From Thalassospira sp. (lineage in GTDB: Bacteria > Pseudomonadota > Alphaproteobacteria > Rhodospirillales > Thalassospiraceae): a stretch of 64,000 bases of DNA. Positions 52,213-60,682 of this stretch are shown here, piece after piece. The position numbers and the translations under genes were made by a program. The notes under the pieces were generated by a model. The model did not search any database. It was not told the DNA's origin and worked only from the letters and a program-made list of their open reading frames with translations. The stretch spans positions 1 through 64,000 of the forward strand of contig NZ_PAQR01000054.1 in NCBI RefSeq assembly GCF_002709775.1. Direction: 5' to 3'. Position 1 is the first letter of the stretch. The number at the start of each line of letters is the position of its first letter.

Positions 52213-52980
52213 ATGGAATTCATCACGGATCCGTTTTTCTATCTTGTCGGCATTCCTGCCGTTCTGATTGCCGGTGTGTCGAAAAGCGGTTTTGGCGGCG
52301 GGCTTGGGGTTGTTGCCGTGCCCTTGATGGCGCTGGCCGTGTCGCCGCAGGCGGCGGCTGCCATCATGCTTCCCATCCTGTGCCTGATGGATGTCGCCAA
52401 TGTTTGGGCCTATCGCAATCGCTGGGACCGGAGGAATATGAAGATCCTCGTGCCCGCCGCATTGGTAGGCATTCTCATCGGGACCTTGTCGTTTAGTTAT
52501 CTCAACGAAGCGGCGGTCAAGATGATCATCGCGCTAATCGCCATCATCTTTACGCTTGATCACTGGTTGCGTGGTCGCAATGCCAGTGGGGTGCCGGGAT
52601 CAGCAACGGTAGGCAAGGGCACCATCCTTGGCACACTTGCCGGTTTCACCAGTTTTGTGGCCCATGCGGGCGGTCCGCCGGTTTCGGTGTATCTGTTGCC
52701 GCAAAGAATGGATAAGTCGATCTTTGTCGGTACGACGGTGATGTTCTTTATCGTCGTGAACTACGTCAAACTGATCCCCTATGCCATGCTTGGGCAGTTT
52801 GATGCATCAAACCTTGGGACGTCTCTTTTGTTCGTGCCGGTGGCCTTGTTCGGGACGTGGCTTGGCCTTTGGGCGCATGACAAGGTCAGCGTCAAGTTGT
52901 TCTACCGCGTTTGCTACAGTCTACTGTTCCTGACGGGGATAAAGCTGCTCACAGACTCGATTCTTGAGTTCACGGCCTGA
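52213..52980 (+). CDS. TauE/SafE family sulfite/anion exporter-like membrane protein
   Basis: 255 residues from ATG 52213, with AAGGA 6 nt upstream. Eight predicted helices in two repeats typical of TauE/SafE (DUF81): the first with GVSKSGFGGGLGVVAVPLMAL, the second with GTLAGFTSFVAHAGGPPVSVYLLP. The family exports sulfite, sulfoacetate or other anionic organosulfur compounds. The substrate cannot be predicted from sequence. It follows moaB by 60 bp on the same strand, and a link with molybdenum-dependent sulfite oxidation would be possible but is not shown. Confidence 0.9.
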   Translation: MEFITDPFFYLVGIPAVLIAGVSKSGFGGGLGVVAVPLMALAVSPQAAAAIMLPILCLMDVANVWAYRNRWDRRNMKILVPAALVGILIGTLSFSYLNEAAVKMIIALIAIIFTLDHWLRGRNASGVPGSATVGKGTILGTLAGFTSFVAHAGGPPVSVYLLPQRMDKSIFVGTTVMFFIVVNYVKLIPYAMLGQFDASNLGTSLLFVPVALFGTWLGLWAHDKVSVKLFYRVCYSLLFLTGIKLLTDSILEFTA

Positions 52981-53254
52981 CACAAGGATTTTGACGCTTC
53001 GGGTCCGAAGTATAACTTCCCACCACCTGACCTGTATCAATGCGGGACCGGCCGCATTAGCGTTGTTTTATGCGAGGTCGTCTTCTCTGGATACGGGGCG
53101 TCACGGCAGAAGTATAATCCCGTGTTTACCTCCAGATAGAAGTGACTTAAGAGATATCGTTGCTGCAAGAAAAAGCAGAATTGATGGCACTTAAAAAATA
53201 AAAAGCCATCTGCAGCCGGAGGAGACTTGGTGTGCATATGGGAGCTTTACTTAA

Positions 53255-54286
53255 ATGCCAGAAAGAATCCTGCAGGTTGCGACGGCAATGTCCGGGCAGG
53301 CCAACGATAAAATCACTGAAATCAAGGCTGTTACGCGCGCGACACGTACGCTTGCGCTCAACGCACTGATCGAAGCCGCAAGGGCCGGTGAAGTCGGACG
53401 TGGCTTCGGCGTGGTCGCCAATGAGGTCAAGGAAATCTCGCAGCGCGTTACCGTGATCACCGAAGAGCTTGAAAGCATGTTTTTGAAGCTGGCATCGGAT
53501 CTGGAAGAAACAGCGCAAATGGCCCGTGGTGATCGCTTTTCCGATTTGGCCCGCTACGCTGTCGAATTGATGGACCGAAACCTGTTTGAGCGGTCCTGTG
53601 ATGTCCGGTGGTGGGCAACAGACGCTGCCGTCGTTGATGTTTGTGTAAACCCGCATGACGAAGCCATTGCCCAGCGGGCGTGTAATCGGCTGGGTGTCAT
53701 TCTGGATTCCTATACGGTCTATCTTGATCTTTGGGTGGCCGATAAGAGCGGCAATGTTATCGCCAATGGTCGGCCGGATTCGTATCGCCTTAAGGGCCAG
53801 AATATTTCGGATCAGGCCTGGTTCCATGAAGCATTGCGGTGCCGCGATGGCGGGCATTACGCCGTTGCTGATGTCGAACAAAACCCGATGCTAAACAACG
53901 CCGCAACACCCACCTATGCCACGGCCGTGCGTAAAGGCGGCGATGTGAATGGCGAGGTTATCGGTGTGATGGGTGTCTTCTTTGATTGGGAGAGCCAGGC
54001 GCCGATGATCGTCAAGTCACTGAACTTCAGCCCCGAGGAACGCGAACGCACGCGTGTCATGCTGATTGATGCCAACAACCGCGTTCTGGCGGCATCCGAC
54101 GATAAAGGTATTCTGAGCGAGAAGTTCACGCTTCGGGTCAATGATCCAGCGCGCGGTGCCTATTTGCTTGATGACGGCGCACTGGTGGCCTACGCCCTGA
54201 CCCCGGGGTATGAAACCTATGAGGGGCTTGGTTGGCGCGGTGTGATCGTGCAGGCACCCAGATCGGAAAACGTCGCCACCGCATAG
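53255..54286 (+). CDS. Soluble chemoreceptor-like protein: methyl-accepting tip + C-terminal Cache domain
   Basis: 343 residues, no membrane helix. The N-terminal part is a short coiled coil with the conserved MCP hairpin tip [20 protein letters not shown] (31-50) and [13 protein letters not shown] that docks to CheA/CheW. A segment with [11 protein letters not shown] follows, then a Cache-type sensor (about 150-310) with [28 protein letters not shown] and a later [11 protein letters not shown]. The usual order is sensor first, membrane helices, signalling last; here the sensor is C-terminal and cytoplasmic. The ATG is immediately preceded by an in-frame TAA; GGAG lies 11 nt upstream. Alternative starts in other frames are not supported. 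Confidence 0.82.
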   Translation: MPERILQVATAMSGQANDKITEIKAVTRATRTLALNALIEAARAGEVGRGFGVVANEVKEISQRVTVITEELESMFLKLASDLEETAQMARGDRFSDLARYAVELMDRNLFERSCDVRWWATDAAVVDVCVNPHDEAIAQRACNRLGVILDSYTVYLDLWVADKSGNVIANGRPDSYRLKGQNISDQAWFHEALRCRDGGHYAVADVEQNPMLNNAATPTYATAVRKGGDVNGEVIGVMGVFFDWESQAPMIVKSLNFSPEERERTRVMLIDANNRVLAASDDKGILSEKFTLRVNDPARGAYLLDDGALVAYALTPGYETYEGLGWRGVIVQAPRSENVATA

Positions 54287-54325
54287 TTTCCAGATCAAGC
54301 GGGCGAACCATATAAACAACCAGAA

Positions 54326-54356
54326 ACGGGTGCCTCAGAAGAGGTGCCCGTTTTTT
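54326..54356 (+). terminator. Rho-independent terminator after the chemoreceptor-like gene
   Basis: ACGGGTGCCT-(11 nt)-AGGTGCCCGT, a 10-bp stem with two G-T pairs, followed by TTTTTT. Confidence 0.85.
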
Positions 54357-54468
54357 CATGGTCTATGCGCAGCGCGATAGCGCTTGCCCAATTCCGGGAA
54401 ACCGGATACGGATGTTGTCACTTTGTTGATAAAGTGTCATTGATGATCCGTTAGAGGGATAAACGCAT

Positions 54469-55281
54469 TTGGAACTGATCCTTGCGAAGATTGCAGTATC
54501 GATTGGAACGGTTCTTGGGCTTTCTGTCCTTGCCGAACGCGCAGGACCGCGTGTTGCCGGCGTTCTGTCTGGATATCCGCTTGGAACGGCCATCCTTCTT
54601 TATTTCATCGCGATTGAACAAGGTATCGGTTTTGCCAGCGAAAGTGCGGTGTACGCCTTGCCAGGGCTGATTGCGACTTTGACGTTTCTCTACGCTTATT
54701 ATCTGGTGTCGAGAAAATGCACGCACTTGCCTGTAATCCCGCAGATATTCCTAAGCTCGCTTGGCGCATTCGTCACCTATCTGGGCGTTTCGTGGCTGTT
54801 TCAGCTTGCGCCGATGAGTTTGACGCAGGCCGCCGTGATCCTGCTGGTGGCGATATTCGTGGCGCTGATCCTGTTCCGCAAGATCGAGAACGTCCGCATT
54901 CTTAACCGGGTTCGTCTGACCAAGGGCGTCGTTATGCTTCGCGCGACCCTGGCTGCGATCATTGTGCTGGTCATCAGTGGCATGGCGGCCTGGATCGGGC
55001 CGCGTTGGTCAGGGCTGCTGTCGGGCTTCCCGGTCACGCTTTATCCAATGATGCTGATCCTGCATTTCTCATACGGGGCGGCGCCAGTTCATACCGTCAT
55101 CCGAAATTTCCCGCGGGGTATGGGGGCATTGTGGGTGTACATCCTTGCGGTGACCCTTGGTTATCCTGTGCTTGGGCTCGGTTTGGGAACGCTTTGTGCC
55201 TTTGCTGCCGCGACTGTTTATCTGGTCAGTTACTCCACTTTCGTCTGGTTCCGTCAAAAGTCCGTGCAAGCGGCACGCTGA
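54469..55281 (+). CDS. Integral membrane protein with internal duplication, function unknown
   Basis: 270 residues starting at TTG 54469, supported by AGAGGG 9 nt upstream. About eight to nine membrane helices. The two halves show a repeated helix end: GVLSGYPLGTAILLYF (about 31-46) and GLLSGFPVTLYPMMLI (about 182-197), each preceded by a Pro/Arg-containing turn (ERAGPRVA and WIGPRWS). I do not recognise the family with confidence. The arrangement suggests an inverted or direct repeat transporter of a small solute. It ends 69 bp before an IclR regulator on the same strand. Confidence 0.75.
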   Translation: MELILAKIAVSIGTVLGLSVLAERAGPRVAGVLSGYPLGTAILLYFIAIEQGIGFASESAVYALPGLIATLTFLYAYYLVSRKCTHLPVIPQIFLSSLGAFVTYLGVSWLFQLAPMSLTQAAVILLVAIFVALILFRKIENVRILNRVRLTKGVVMLRATLAAIIVLVISGMAAWIGPRWSGLLSGFPVTLYPMMLILHFSYGAAPVHTVIRNFPRGMGALWVYILAVTLGYPVLGLGLGTLCAFAAATVYLVSYSTFVWFRQKSVQAAR

Positions 55282-55350
55282 TCTCCTAACATTCAGAGAA
55301 TACGACAATGATGGTCGGCAAATCGACCACTTGCAGGGAGTAGTCGCTGA

Positions 55351-56112
55351 ATGCAGCAGGTCCAGTCGCTGGTCAGGGCGTTAAGCATCCTCAATGCGCT
55401 TGCCGAAAGCGAAGACGGGATGACCTTGACCGAAATTGCGCAACAGGTGAAGTTGCCGCCATCCACGGCACACAGGTTGCTGACAACCATGCAACACGAA
55501 CGCTACGTGTCGTTCGATGGGGAACGCACACTCTGGTTCGTGGGTGTGCAGGCGTTCAGTGTCGGCAATTCCTTTACAAAGAACCGTAACCTCAGCCAGA
55601 TCGCCCGGCCTTACATGCGGGCCTTGATGGAAGACAGTGGAGAGACCGTGAACCTTGCCGTCGCAGACGGTGGGGAGGTCATTTTCCTGTCGCAGGTCGA
55701 ATGCCGTAAAATGATGCGCGCCCTTGTTACACCGGGGCGTCGAGCCCTGATGCATTGTTCGGGTGTTGGCAAGGCCTTGCTGGCCTTCCTGCCAGAAGAG
55801 GAATTGCATTCAGTCGTTGCCAAGCACGGCTTGCCCAAGATCACCGAGCGCACGCTTGTCACCCAAACAGCGCTTGAAAAGGATCTCGAAAAGTCCCGTC
55901 AGCGCGGCTATGCGCTTGACGATGAAGAACACGCGGTTGGTTTGCGCTGTGTGGCAGGTGTGGTCCGTGATGAAACCGGACAGCCGATTGCAGCACTGTC
56001 GCTGTCTGGACCAGCGGCGCGTATCCCCAATGACCATATCGAACAACTGGGCCTCAAGATCCGCAGGGTTTGTGCGGATCTTAGCAGGGAATACGGCGGC
56101 AAGCCCGTGTGA
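55351..56112 (+). CDS. IclR family transcriptional regulator
   Basis: 253 residues. The N-terminal winged helix-turn-helix (residues 5-60, RALSILNALAESEDGMTLTEIAQQVKLPPSTAHRLLTTM) is followed by the GAF-like IclR effector domain. Effector-domain marks are the family segments LMHCSGVGKALLAFLP, RGYALDDEEHAVGLRC and IAALSLSGPAARI. IclR regulators of this type sense small organic acids such as glyoxylate, allantoin intermediates or aromatic acids; the effector is unknown here. It follows the duplicated membrane protein by 69 bp and converges with msrA, so neither neighbour is a certain target. Confidence 0.93.
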   Translation: MQQVQSLVRALSILNALAESEDGMTLTEIAQQVKLPPSTAHRLLTTMQHERYVSFDGERTLWFVGVQAFSVGNSFTKNRNLSQIARPYMRALMEDSGETVNLAVADGGEVIFLSQVECRKMMRALVTPGRRALMHCSGVGKALLAFLPEEELHSVVAKHGLPKITERTLVTQTALEKDLEKSRQRGYALDDEEHAVGLRCVAGVVRDETGQPIAALSLSGPAARIPNDHIEQLGLKIRRVCADLSREYGGKPV

Positions 56113-56124
56113 TCTTGATCCGGG

Positions 56125-56769
56125 TTACATGCCCGGGCAGGACACGCCGGTTCCACCCAGACCGCAATACCCGTCGGGATTTTTCTGCAGGTATTGCTGG
56201 TGGAAATCTTCGGCATAGAAGAACTCAGGCGCCTCGGTGATCTCGGTTGTCACTTCGGCCTGACCGGCGGCTTTTAGCGCGCCATTGTATTCTTCACGGG
56301 ACTGTTTTGCGGTTTCCAATTGCTCTGGCGTGCGCGTAAACAGCACGGAGCGATACTGGGTGCCAACATCATTGCCCTGGCGCATGCCCTGTGTCGGGTC
56401 ATGGTTTTCCCAAAATAGTTTCAGAAGGGCAGAATAGGACGTCACAGCCGGATCAAAGACGACCAGAACGACTTCTGCATGGCCGGTCATGCCGCTGCAA
56501 ACTTCGCGGTAGGTCGGGTTTTTGGTAAGGCCACCCGCATAACCGACGGCGGTGCTATAGATCCCCGGTGCCTTCCAGAAAAGGCGTTCGGCGCCCCAGA
56601 AGCATCCCATGCCGAAAATCGCCACTTCCAAATGTGCAGGGAAGGGACCCTTCATCGGGTTGCCGGTCACGATATTGGCGTCAGCAACCGGAAGCTCCTC
56701 ATCACGTCCCGGAAGGGCGGTTTCTGCGGTTGGCATTTTGGGCTTGTCGGATTTCAGCACGGAGAACAT
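56125..56769 (-). CDS. msrA: Peptide methionine-S-sulfoxide reductase MsrA
   Basis: 214 residues. Repairs methionine-S-sulfoxide in proteins. The catalytic motif GMGCFWGAE (nucleophile Cys near residue 56) and the family blocks SVGYAGG-like [33 protein letters not shown] and GTQYRSVLF are intact. Two recycling cysteines lie in the C-terminal [16 protein letters not shown]. The start at 56769 gives normal family length; a longer frame to 56835 is open without support. Cytoplasmic, monocistronic, convergent with the IclR gene. Confidence 0.95.
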   Translation of the reverse strand: MFSVLKSDKPKMPTAETALPGRDEELPVADANIVTGNPMKGPFPAHLEVAIFGMGCFWGAERLFWKAPGIYSTAVGYAGGLTKNPTYREVCSGMTGHAEVVLVVFDPAVTSYSALLKLFWENHDPTQGMRQGNDVGTQYRSVLFTRTPEQLETAKQSREEYNGALKAAGQAEVTTEITEAPEFFYAEDFHQQYLQKNPDGYCGLGGTGVSCPGM

Positions 56770-56923
56770 GTCATTTTTCCCGAAGAGTATTTCGCGTTCA
56801 TGCGTGCAATGTACTCCAGACAGAGACAATAGCAATTCCCCTCTTGATCAAATGTCTTTGAACATTCTTTTGGCAGGGGGTTCGTTCCACCAGATAATCC
56901 ACACATGAATTCCGTGGAACGGT

Positions 56924-57271
56924 GTGCTGAGAAGGCCTTTGCGCAAGCTAAAGCATTTGAAATCAATGGCCTTGATGCTGACAGGTGCTTTTTGTCTGCT
57001 GATCGGATTGGTGTTTCTGCCATTGCCACCACCGTTTTTCGGTATGGTCTTTATAGCGCTTGGTGTCCCGCTGCTGGCGGCGGGATCAAAACGCACACGG
57101 CGTTTCATCCAGCATCTTCGCTGGCGCTACTATCGACATAACGAAAAGGTCGAATATCTTTTGGCTAGGATGCCGGGATTTGTACGGCGACACGGTCATA
57201 AAACCAGACCAGACGGCCTGATGCGGTCCCACAAAATGGCGGCATCGGCCAGAGAACGGCTTAAGGGGTAA
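56924..57271 (+). CDS. Small membrane protein, PGPGW-type (putative transmembrane family)
   Basis: 115 residues if started at GTG 56924; an ATG at 56966 would give 101. Two helices (about residues 16-31 and 37-53) around the turn LPLPPPFFGMVFIALGVPLL, which recalls the PGPGW turn of a family of short inner-membrane proteins, then a basic amphipathic tail (TRRFIQHLRWRYYRHNEK) and a cytoplasmic end. Function unknown. Its last 11 bp overlap the end of the SPOR lipoprotein gene on the opposite strand. Confidence 0.6.
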   Translation: MLRRPLRKLKHLKSMALMLTGAFCLLIGLVFLPLPPPFFGMVFIALGVPLLAAGSKRTRRFIQHLRWRYYRHNEKVEYLLARMPGFVRRHGHKTRPDGLMRSHKMAASARERLKG

Positions 57272-58643
57272 CCCGGCGCACCAGACAATCGGTTCCGGCA
57301 GACTTAAGCGTATTGCACGCCTCCGTTGCGGCTGCTGACGTGCCAAAGGTGCCGGTGAGCAAGCGGAAGAACAACCCTTTGCCCTCAATCGAGATACTTA
57401 CGACCTCATGATCGGCAGCGGCAAGCATGCCGTGCGGTGCAGCCTGAAACTTCGACCAGGCACTTTCGGCCCGCCCGCGTGAGCGGTAAGCGGCAAGCTG
57501 CACGGCGTAGTAGGGGCCGTTTGATTGTGCTGCGGTCGGTGCAGGGGCGGCTTGCTGCGCCGATACTGCCGACTGCGCCATTTCCTGGGCAGGGGCATCA
57601 GACGCAGGTTGCGTTGAGGTGATCGGGAGTTCGATCATTGGTGCCGGGGCAGGTGGTTGATCGACAATATCCAACTCACCCTGTTCCGTTGGCCGGGAGT
57701 TTGATGCGACAATTGCGCCGCTATGTTCGGTCGGCGCGACATCGCCAGCAATGGTCGGGGCTTCAACCACCGGCGCAGAGCGCGGTGCTTCGGCTTGTAT
57801 AGCTGGTGCCGCTGGCGTCGGGGCTGCCACGGGTGCCAATCTCGGAGCAACATCTGCTGATGCTACCGGTGCTGTACTTGTTGCCGTTGATCGCGATGCG
57901 GGCGTTGGTGCAGATGCAGGTGCCGCTTCACGCCGTTCAACGCGTGTCAGTTTTGCGGTGTTTTCGCTGACCGGCATATCCATACGGGTGACGGGACTGG
58001 TTCTGTCTTCCGGTTCGGCTTCAACAACGCCGCCGGTTTCATAGAAGCGTCGGTCACGTTCGACCTGTGGCGGATCGGGCAGTTCCGGGCCGGGTGCCAC
58101 CGTCGCAGAAGCAACCACAGTTTCAATTTCTTCGGAGCGCGCATATTCAGGTGAAGCGGCATCAAGGGCAACCAGACGGCGCTGTGCGAGGCTGTTGATG
58201 CTGCCTGAAAGGCGCACACCCAGACCGCAATCAAGATCGACCTTCATGTCAGGCGGGGTGGCCGTCAGCCAGACATAGAGCTTGCGCGCATTTTCATAAT
58301 TGCCGTCCATATCATAGGAAATCGCCTGCAGCAGGTTGTCCTGTGGACTGCCATCAAGCGAAATGGGGCCGGTTGTCGCACCAGCGCTTTGAGAACTGCT
58401 TTGGGCAGCAGGGTTGCCGAAAAACAGACCACAAGCCGCACGGTCAAAGCTTGCCTTTTCCGATGCGGATACCTGATGGGTCGAAGCCGAGGTGATTTCT
58501 TGCGAGGACGAGGAGGACCCAAACCAGAGCCCGGACAAATCATCGGTACTGCAAGCAGTCAGAAGCGGCAGAAATGCAGCGGCGCTCATCCATCCCCGGA
58601 TCTTGCGGGGGCTGTTTTTGGTTGTCGCAGACCTGATTTTCAC
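57261..58643 (-). CDS. SPOR-domain lipoprotein
   Basis: 460 residues. A long lipoprotein signal peptide ends in the lipobox LLTAC (Cys near 31). A compact region follows at about 60-170, then a very long Pro/Ala-rich low-complexity linker (about 230-375). The C-terminal SPOR domain (about 380-458) contains YYAVQLAAYRSRGRAESAWSKF, FFRLLTGTFGTSAAATEACN and DCLVRRV. SPOR domains bind denuded peptidoglycan glycans, often at the division septum. The protein is therefore probably anchored in a membrane and reaches the cell wall through the flexible linker. Confidence 0.85.
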   Translation of the reverse strand: MKIRSATTKNSPRKIRGWMSAAAFLPLLTACSTDDLSGLWFGSSSSSQEITSASTHQVSASEKASFDRAACGLFFGNPAAQSSSQSAGATTGPISLDGSPQDNLLQAISYDMDGNYENARKLYVWLTATPPDMKVDLDCGLGVRLSGSINSLAQRRLVALDAASPEYARSEEIETVVASATVAPGPELPDPPQVERDRRFYETGGVVEAEPEDRTSPVTRMDMPVSENTAKLTRVERREAAPASAPTPASRSTATSTAPVASADVAPRLAPVAAPTPAAPAIQAEAPRSAPVVEAPTIAGDVAPTEHSGAIVASNSRPTEQGELDIVDQPPAPAPMIELPITSTQPASDAPAQEMAQSAVSAQQAAPAPTAAQSNGPYYAVQLAAYRSRGRAESAWSKFQAAPHGMLAAADHEVVSISIEGKGLFFRLLTGTFGTSAAATEACNTLKSAGTDCLVRRVTP

Positions 58644-58790
58644 GCTTCACCTGATCGTCGCTGTATTACAGAAAGTTATATCTTTCCTTTCGGGCAAACA
58701 CAACTATTGCAAACAGACCAATTACGATCAGGTTTACTTGAAAGTCAGTGGGATAAACAGCGTTGAGAGGCAGGGCAGACGGGCGAGATG

Positions 58791-59174
58791 TTATCTCATT
58801 GCCAAGGGGATCATAATGCCAGCCAGAAGGATCAAAACGGTTACCGCAATCACGATATTGATGATGCCCTTGGTGGCCCGGTTTGCTGTTTCACGGGTCA
58901 TGCCGGGGTTTTGAGCCCCGCGACGGGTGGAACCACCAGCTACACCGGCACTTTCCGGCGTCAGGATTTTGATAACCTGTTTTTTGTCTTTGCGGGTCGC
59001 CTGATCGTATTTGTTTTCAACAATGCGAACTTCGGTGGTGTTCTTGTTGCCGATGGCATCCTTGGCGGAATTCAGGGCAGAACTATAGTCCGAAACGGGT
59101 TCCAGTTCCATTTGCTGCCCTGAAGTGCGCATGCATACGACTGTATAGCTTTTGCTCATGACGGCGTTTGACAT
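58791..59174 (-). CDS. Small protein with C-terminal membrane anchor, function unknown
   Basis: 127 residues from ATG 59174 (an ATG at 59159 would remove five). The N-terminal ~75 residues look like a small alpha/beta unit (SKSYTVVCMRTSGQQMELEP, EVRIVENKYDQATRKDK). A basic linker (STRRGAQNPGMTRETANRATKG) is followed by one helix (IINIVIAVTVLILLAGIMIP) at the extreme C-terminus. This is a tail-anchored arrangement. I do not recognise the family. The gene lies between the SPOR lipoprotein and a TPR protein on the same strand. Confidence 0.6.
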   Translation of the reverse strand: MSNAVMSKSYTVVCMRTSGQQMELEPVSDYSSALNSAKDAIGNKNTTEVRIVENKYDQATRKDKKQVIKILTPESAGVAGGSTRRGAQNPGMTRETANRATKGIINIVIAVTVLILLAGIMIPLAMR

Positions 59175-59282
59175 CAATTTTTTCCGTTTTCGTGTGTCCA
59201 ACCTCTGCAGAGATATGGCGTCTTTACACGAAAAAGGGAACCTATCCTGACGAATAGGCAAGAGTGTCGTGTAATAGACGCC

Positions 59283-59750
59283 CTAGTTGGTCATTTTGCT
59301 GGCAAGCTGCTTGTATTCTTCGCAGTCGGTGCCGCAAAGCTGTTCAAGACGTGCAAGGTTTTCCTGGGCCATTTGCGGCTTGCCGGTCTGCAGGAACAAT
59401 TCACCCTGATATTCAAGTGCGCCGACATGTTCCGGGTTGATCATCAGGGCGCGTTCATAATTCTGCGCGGCACTGTCAAAATCGCCCATCTTGCGCTGGC
59501 TATAGGCAAGGTAATTATAGAGATCGGCGTTTTCGGAATCTTCTTCGAGCATGGTTTCGATCTTGTCGATCGCCATCTCGTACATTTCTGTATCAACCAG
59601 TTCGGTCACAGCCGAAAGATCGGTTCCCTCGGAGCTCCAGCTATCCGAGCTTCCCATCGCAAAAGCGTTGCCTGCCAGAAGCGGGGTGGCAAGCATCATC
59701 ACCACAGCACATGCCTTGATCATTTTTGGGGTTTCACCATCACGGTTCAT
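59283..59750 (-). CDS. Exported TPR-repeat protein
   Basis: 155 residues. A signal peptide (about 1-31, ending NAFAMG; the true start may be the internal Met at residue 10) is followed by two to three tetratricopeptide repeats: NADLYNYLAYSQRKMGDFDSAAQNYERALMINP and EHVGALEYQGELFLQTGKPQMAQENLARLEQL. A Cys pair (LCGTDCEE) near the C-terminus could form a disulfide. It is probably a periplasmic scaffold; partner unknown. Adjacent small envelope genes on the same strand may be functionally linked. Confidence 0.8.
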   Translation of the reverse strand: MNRDGETPKMIKACAVVMMLATPLLAGNAFAMGSSDSWSSEGTDLSAVTELVDTEMYEMAIDKIETMLEEDSENADLYNYLAYSQRKMGDFDSAAQNYERALMINPEHVGALEYQGELFLQTGKPQMAQENLARLEQLCGTDCEEYKQLASKMTN

Positions 59751-59883
59751 CGTCGTACCTTTCTTTGATCTTGTTTGGCATTAATACGTGCGTTGGGACG
59801 CTCTGAAAGTGTGATTTATCACAACTGGAAGTTTTGCCTAGTCACTTGTTGGTGAGAATTGTGTCTTTGAAAGGGCGTTGTTC

Positions 59884-60609
59884 GTGGGAGTAATCGAAAC
59901 TCTTGCTTTGGGGATGGGCGGGGCCTGGGCCAGCGGTGTAAATCTATATGGCACCGTGGTTGTTCTGGGCTTCATGAACAATTTTGGTTTGCTTGATTTA
60001 CCGCCCGAACTTCAGGTTTTGGGAAGCTGGTGGGTGCTGGCGCTGGCCATCTTCCTGTATCTGATTGAGTTCGTAGCAGACAAAATTCCGATCGTTGATA
60101 GCGTCTGGGACGCCATCCACACCTTTATCCGCATTCCTGCGGGGGCGTTGCTTGCTGCCGGTGCGTTGGGCGGCCTTGATATCGGTTTGGGGGATGGTGC
60201 GCAAACCGCCATTGCGCTGCTGGTCGGCGGGACTGTTGCAGCCGGAAGCCACTTCACCAAGGCCGGCAGTCGGGCTGCGATCAACACATCGCCCGAGCCT
60301 TTTAGCAACAGCGTGGCCTCTGTTGCCGAAGATGTCGCGGTGTTTGGCGCGCTTTACACCGTTGTGTTCCACCCGGTGGTCTTCTTCGTGCTGCTTGCTG
60401 TTTTTATCCTGCTTCTGGTTTGGCTCGTGCCAAAGATCTGGCGCTTCATCGGTCAGGTGTTTGGCAATGCCCGTCATCCATCAGTGGCCTACGCCCAGAC
60501 ACGTGCTCAGCAGTCAGTCACCGGTGCAGGCATGACAAAAATCGATCTGTCCGGGGCAGGCGGCAGAACCTTGCCGCCATCTGAAAGTCCGAAGCTGCCA
60601 CCTGAATAA
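59884..60609 (+). CDS. DUF4126 family membrane protein
   Basis: 241 residues starting at GTG 59884, which has AAGGG 8 nt upstream (a TTG two codons earlier would be too close to it). Around five helices with the DUF4126 pattern: GVIETLALGMGGAWASGVNLYGT, WWVLALAIFLYLIEFVADKIPIVDSVWDAIHTFIRIPAGALLA, GGTVAAGSHFTKAGSRAAINTSPEPFSN, and a final helix FFVLLAVFILLLVWLVPKIWR. Function unknown. It has its own terminator and converges with thrS. Confidence 0.85.
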   Translation: MGVIETLALGMGGAWASGVNLYGTVVVLGFMNNFGLLDLPPELQVLGSWWVLALAIFLYLIEFVADKIPIVDSVWDAIHTFIRIPAGALLAAGALGGLDIGLGDGAQTAIALLVGGTVAAGSHFTKAGSRAAINTSPEPFSNSVASVAEDVAVFGALYTVVFHPVVFFVLLAVFILLLVWLVPKIWRFIGQVFGNARHPSVAYAQTRAQQSVTGAGMTKIDLSGAGGRTLPPSESPKLPPE

Positions 60610-60628
60610 AGAGACGTTTTGATAAAAG

Positions 60629-60662
60629 AAAAGCCCGCAAGCATATGACTTGCGGGCTTTTT
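60629..60662. terminator. Bidirectional terminator between DUF4126 and thrS
   Basis: AAAAGCCCGCAAG-CATATGA-CTTGCGGGCTTTTT: long stem with T-runs in both directions, between convergent genes. Confidence 0.92.
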
Positions 60663-60682
60663 GTTTGTTTATTTTGGCTTGA

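Noticed and set aside
57261-57271. 11-bp tail-to-tail overlap of two convergent genes
   Set aside because: Short convergent overlaps are common; both genes look intact, so no special meaning is claimed.
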